Below are positions 5,536 to 6,469 of a DNA stretch of 6,469 nucleotides, in pieces; position 1 is the first letter of the stretch, and every line of letters begins with the position of its first letter. The DNA lies in contig MVAA01000062.1 of the NCBI GenBank assembly GCA_003266105.1, positions 32,825 through 39,293 on the forward strand, written 5' to 3'. The stretch is from Methanosphaera sp. rholeuAM6. GTDB taxonomy: Archaea > Methanobacteriota > Methanobacteria > Methanobacteriales > Methanobacteriaceae. The translations under genes and the position numbers were made by a program. Under the pieces are notes generated by a model, which did not search any database, was not told the DNA's origin, and saw nothing but the letters and a program-made list of their open reading frames with translations.

Positions 5536-5585
5536 TTTTTTTTTATTGATTTTTATGAAAATATTTTTTTGATTGATATTTTTTT
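5536..5585 (+). terminator. T-run terminator after the dehydratase subunit gene
   Basis: Runs of nine, seven and seven T occur at 5536-5544, 5564-5570 and 5579-5585, beginning six bases after the stop codon. This is the expected end of the two-gene transcript. Confidence 0.55.
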
Positions 5586-5751
5586 CAAGACCCCCTTTAA
5601 TTATTCCACATTGAATAGTTAAGAGATTAATTTAATCATTACTGAATTTAATAATAATATGTGCATGTTCTTATATTTGAAAAAGGATGTTGATAATGTG
5701 CATTTAAGCAATTACTTACCAAATATGAATAAACAAAAAAAAATAATTGAT

Positions 5752-5785
5752 TGAATAAGAATATAATCATCCTTATTCATTTTTT
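5752..5785. terminator. Hairpin terminator between convergent genes, usable in both directions
   Basis: TGAATAAG (5752-5759) and CTTATTCA (5772-5779) form a perfect 8-bp stem with a 12-base loop. On the plus strand six T follow (5780-5785). On the minus strand a T-rich tract follows, mirrored by the plus-strand A run near 5734-5743. It lies between the converging dehydratase and surface-protein genes. Confidence 0.5.
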
Positions 5786-5810
5786 GAGGGGGTTATGTTC
5801 AGTACTTTTT

Positions 5811-6469
5811 TTAAGCAAATGTTAATGTTGTTTTTGTTCCTGTGTATGCGTTGTATGTTGCACTTCCACCGTATCCTAGCGTGTATGTTACTTTGTTGCC
5901 TGTGATGTCCTGTGTGAATGTGAATGTTCCGTTTGCATCTGTTTTTGCGTAGTATGTTTTTCCGTTAATGCTTACTCTGACGTTTGTGTTTTTGACTGCT
6001 TGTCCTACTGCGTTTTTGAATGTTCCTTTGATTGTGAATGTTCCGTCATTGTATGATGTTTCATCGGCTGTTATGATTATGTCTTGTTTTTCAGCGTTGA
6101 ATGTGATGTTTGTTTTGTATGAATTGTAGTATGCACTTCCACCATATGATGCTTTTAGGATGTTTTCTCCTGCTTTGGTAGCGGTAGTTGTAAGTACAAA
6201 TACTCCATTTTTATCTGTTTTAACGTATGTTGCTTTACCGTTTATGTCAATTCTGACTTTACTGTTTGCTATGGCTTTTCCAGTAGTACTTGTGAATGTA
6301 CCTACAATGGTTACATTTTCACCATATTTTACTGATGTGACACTGTCTATTGTAATGATACAGTCTGCTTTGTTTACTGTGAATGCTGTTGTTGCAGTTG
6401 AAGGGGGATATTTGTTTGGTCCTTCATATGTTACTGTTACTTCGTTATCTCCTATTGTTTTTGCTGTGG
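5811..6469 (-). CDS. C-terminal 218 residues of an Asn/Thr-rich Ig-like repeat surface protein (cut by right edge)
   Basis: The reverse strand is open from the right edge to a TAA at 5813-5811. It encodes beta-rich, Thr/Asn/Lys-rich sequence built of Ig-like units of about 92-95 residues. Each full unit carries a T-I-x-G-T-F strand, a V-R-[IV]-x-I-N-G-K turn, K-T-D-x-N-G-x-F and a closing Y-G-G-S-A-x-Y-N-x-Y segment. These resemble the adhesin-like Asn/Thr-rich large proteins that are numerous in Methanosphaera and other gut Methanobacteriales and are thought to act at the cell surface. No membrane segment, sorting signal or pseudomurein-binding repeat is visible at this end: the protein stops at T-L-T-F-A. 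Anchoring, if any, must lie in the missing N-terminal part. Codon choice differs from neighbours, with AAC and TTC strongly preferred in the last repeat. Start, signal peptide and full length cannot be seen. Confidence 0.88.
   Translation of the reverse strand, partial: TAKTIGDNEVTVTYEGPNKYPPSTATTAFTVNKADCIITIDSVTSVKYGENVTIVGTFTSTTGKAIANSKVRIDINGKATYVKTDKNGVFVLTTTATKAGENILKASYGGSAYYNSYKTNITFNAEKQDIIITADETSYNDGTFTIKGTFKNAVGQAVKNTNVRVSINGKTYYAKTDANGTFTFTQDITGNKVTYTLGYGGSATYNAYTGTKTTLTFA
5814..6374 (-). repeat. Two complete tandem Ig-like repeats, with part of a third upstream
   Basis: The units are encoded at 6374-6099 (92 residues, beginning N-K-A-D) and 6098-5814 (95 residues, beginning N-A-E-K). 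Each aligns along its length through I-N-G-K, K-T-D-x-N-G and Y-G-G-S-A. The 31 residues from 6467 to 6375 match only the last third of a unit and are more divergent there (Y-E-G-P-N-K-Y). This points to a longer array outside the window. Confidence 0.8.

Noticed and set aside
5659..5754. Short open frame of 31 codons on the plus strand, beginning MCMFLYLKKD
   Set aside because: No ribosome-binding site precedes the ATG, it ends in an A-rich stretch entering the terminator hairpin, and it has no recognisable similarity; most likely chance.

Overview
The window looks like a stretch of a low-GC methanogenic archaeon of the Methanobacteriales, most probably Methanosphaera or a close relative. 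The reasons are a tRNA-Met interrupted by an archaeal bulge-helix-bulge (BHB) intron with no encoded CCA end, a Sec61-beta type translocase subunit, archaeal TATA boxes, a GGAA-N6-TTCC (NrpR-type) operator beside glnA, a DUF126/phosphomevalonate dehydratase small subunit from the archaeal mevalonate route, and the end of an Asn/Thr-rich Ig-like surface protein of the kind abundant in Methanosphaera. The genus is inferred, not proven.

Left part (minus strand). The first 213 codons of glnA (glutamine synthetase) run off the left edge. Its upstream region carries a nitrogen-type operator with an extra half-site and a good distal TATA box. Upstream lies an E1-like ThiF/MoeB/HesA-family adenylyltransferase that lacks the usual cysteines. 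Then comes an intron-containing elongator tRNA-Met(CAU) with two hairpins and a T-rich tract downstream.

Middle part (plus strand). Divergent from the tRNA is thiC (HMP-phosphate synthase, thiamine pyrimidine branch). It is followed by a 56-residue Sec61-beta/SecG gene that starts with TTG behind a strong Shine-Dalgarno and contains no internal methionine. After a 340-base AT-rich gap comes a two-gene unit. Its first gene encodes an acidic, coil-rich protein of unrecognised family with four copies of a 13-residue K-S/T-F-x3-L-R-E-Q-G-L-I type motif, the last copy forming the exact C-terminus. Sixteen bases later comes the small subunit of phosphomevalonate dehydratase (aconitase-X swivel domain), which serves isoprenoid and thus membrane lipid synthesis.

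Right edge. A hairpin terminator usable in both directions separates this unit from a convergent minus-strand gene, of which only the C-terminal 218 residues are present: two full Ig-like repeats and part of a third.

The genes are mostly independent housekeeping functions (nitrogen assimilation, thiamine, translation, secretion, isoprenoids) with separate promoters. The part least explained by known families is the four-motif protein and its pairing with the dehydratase subunit.
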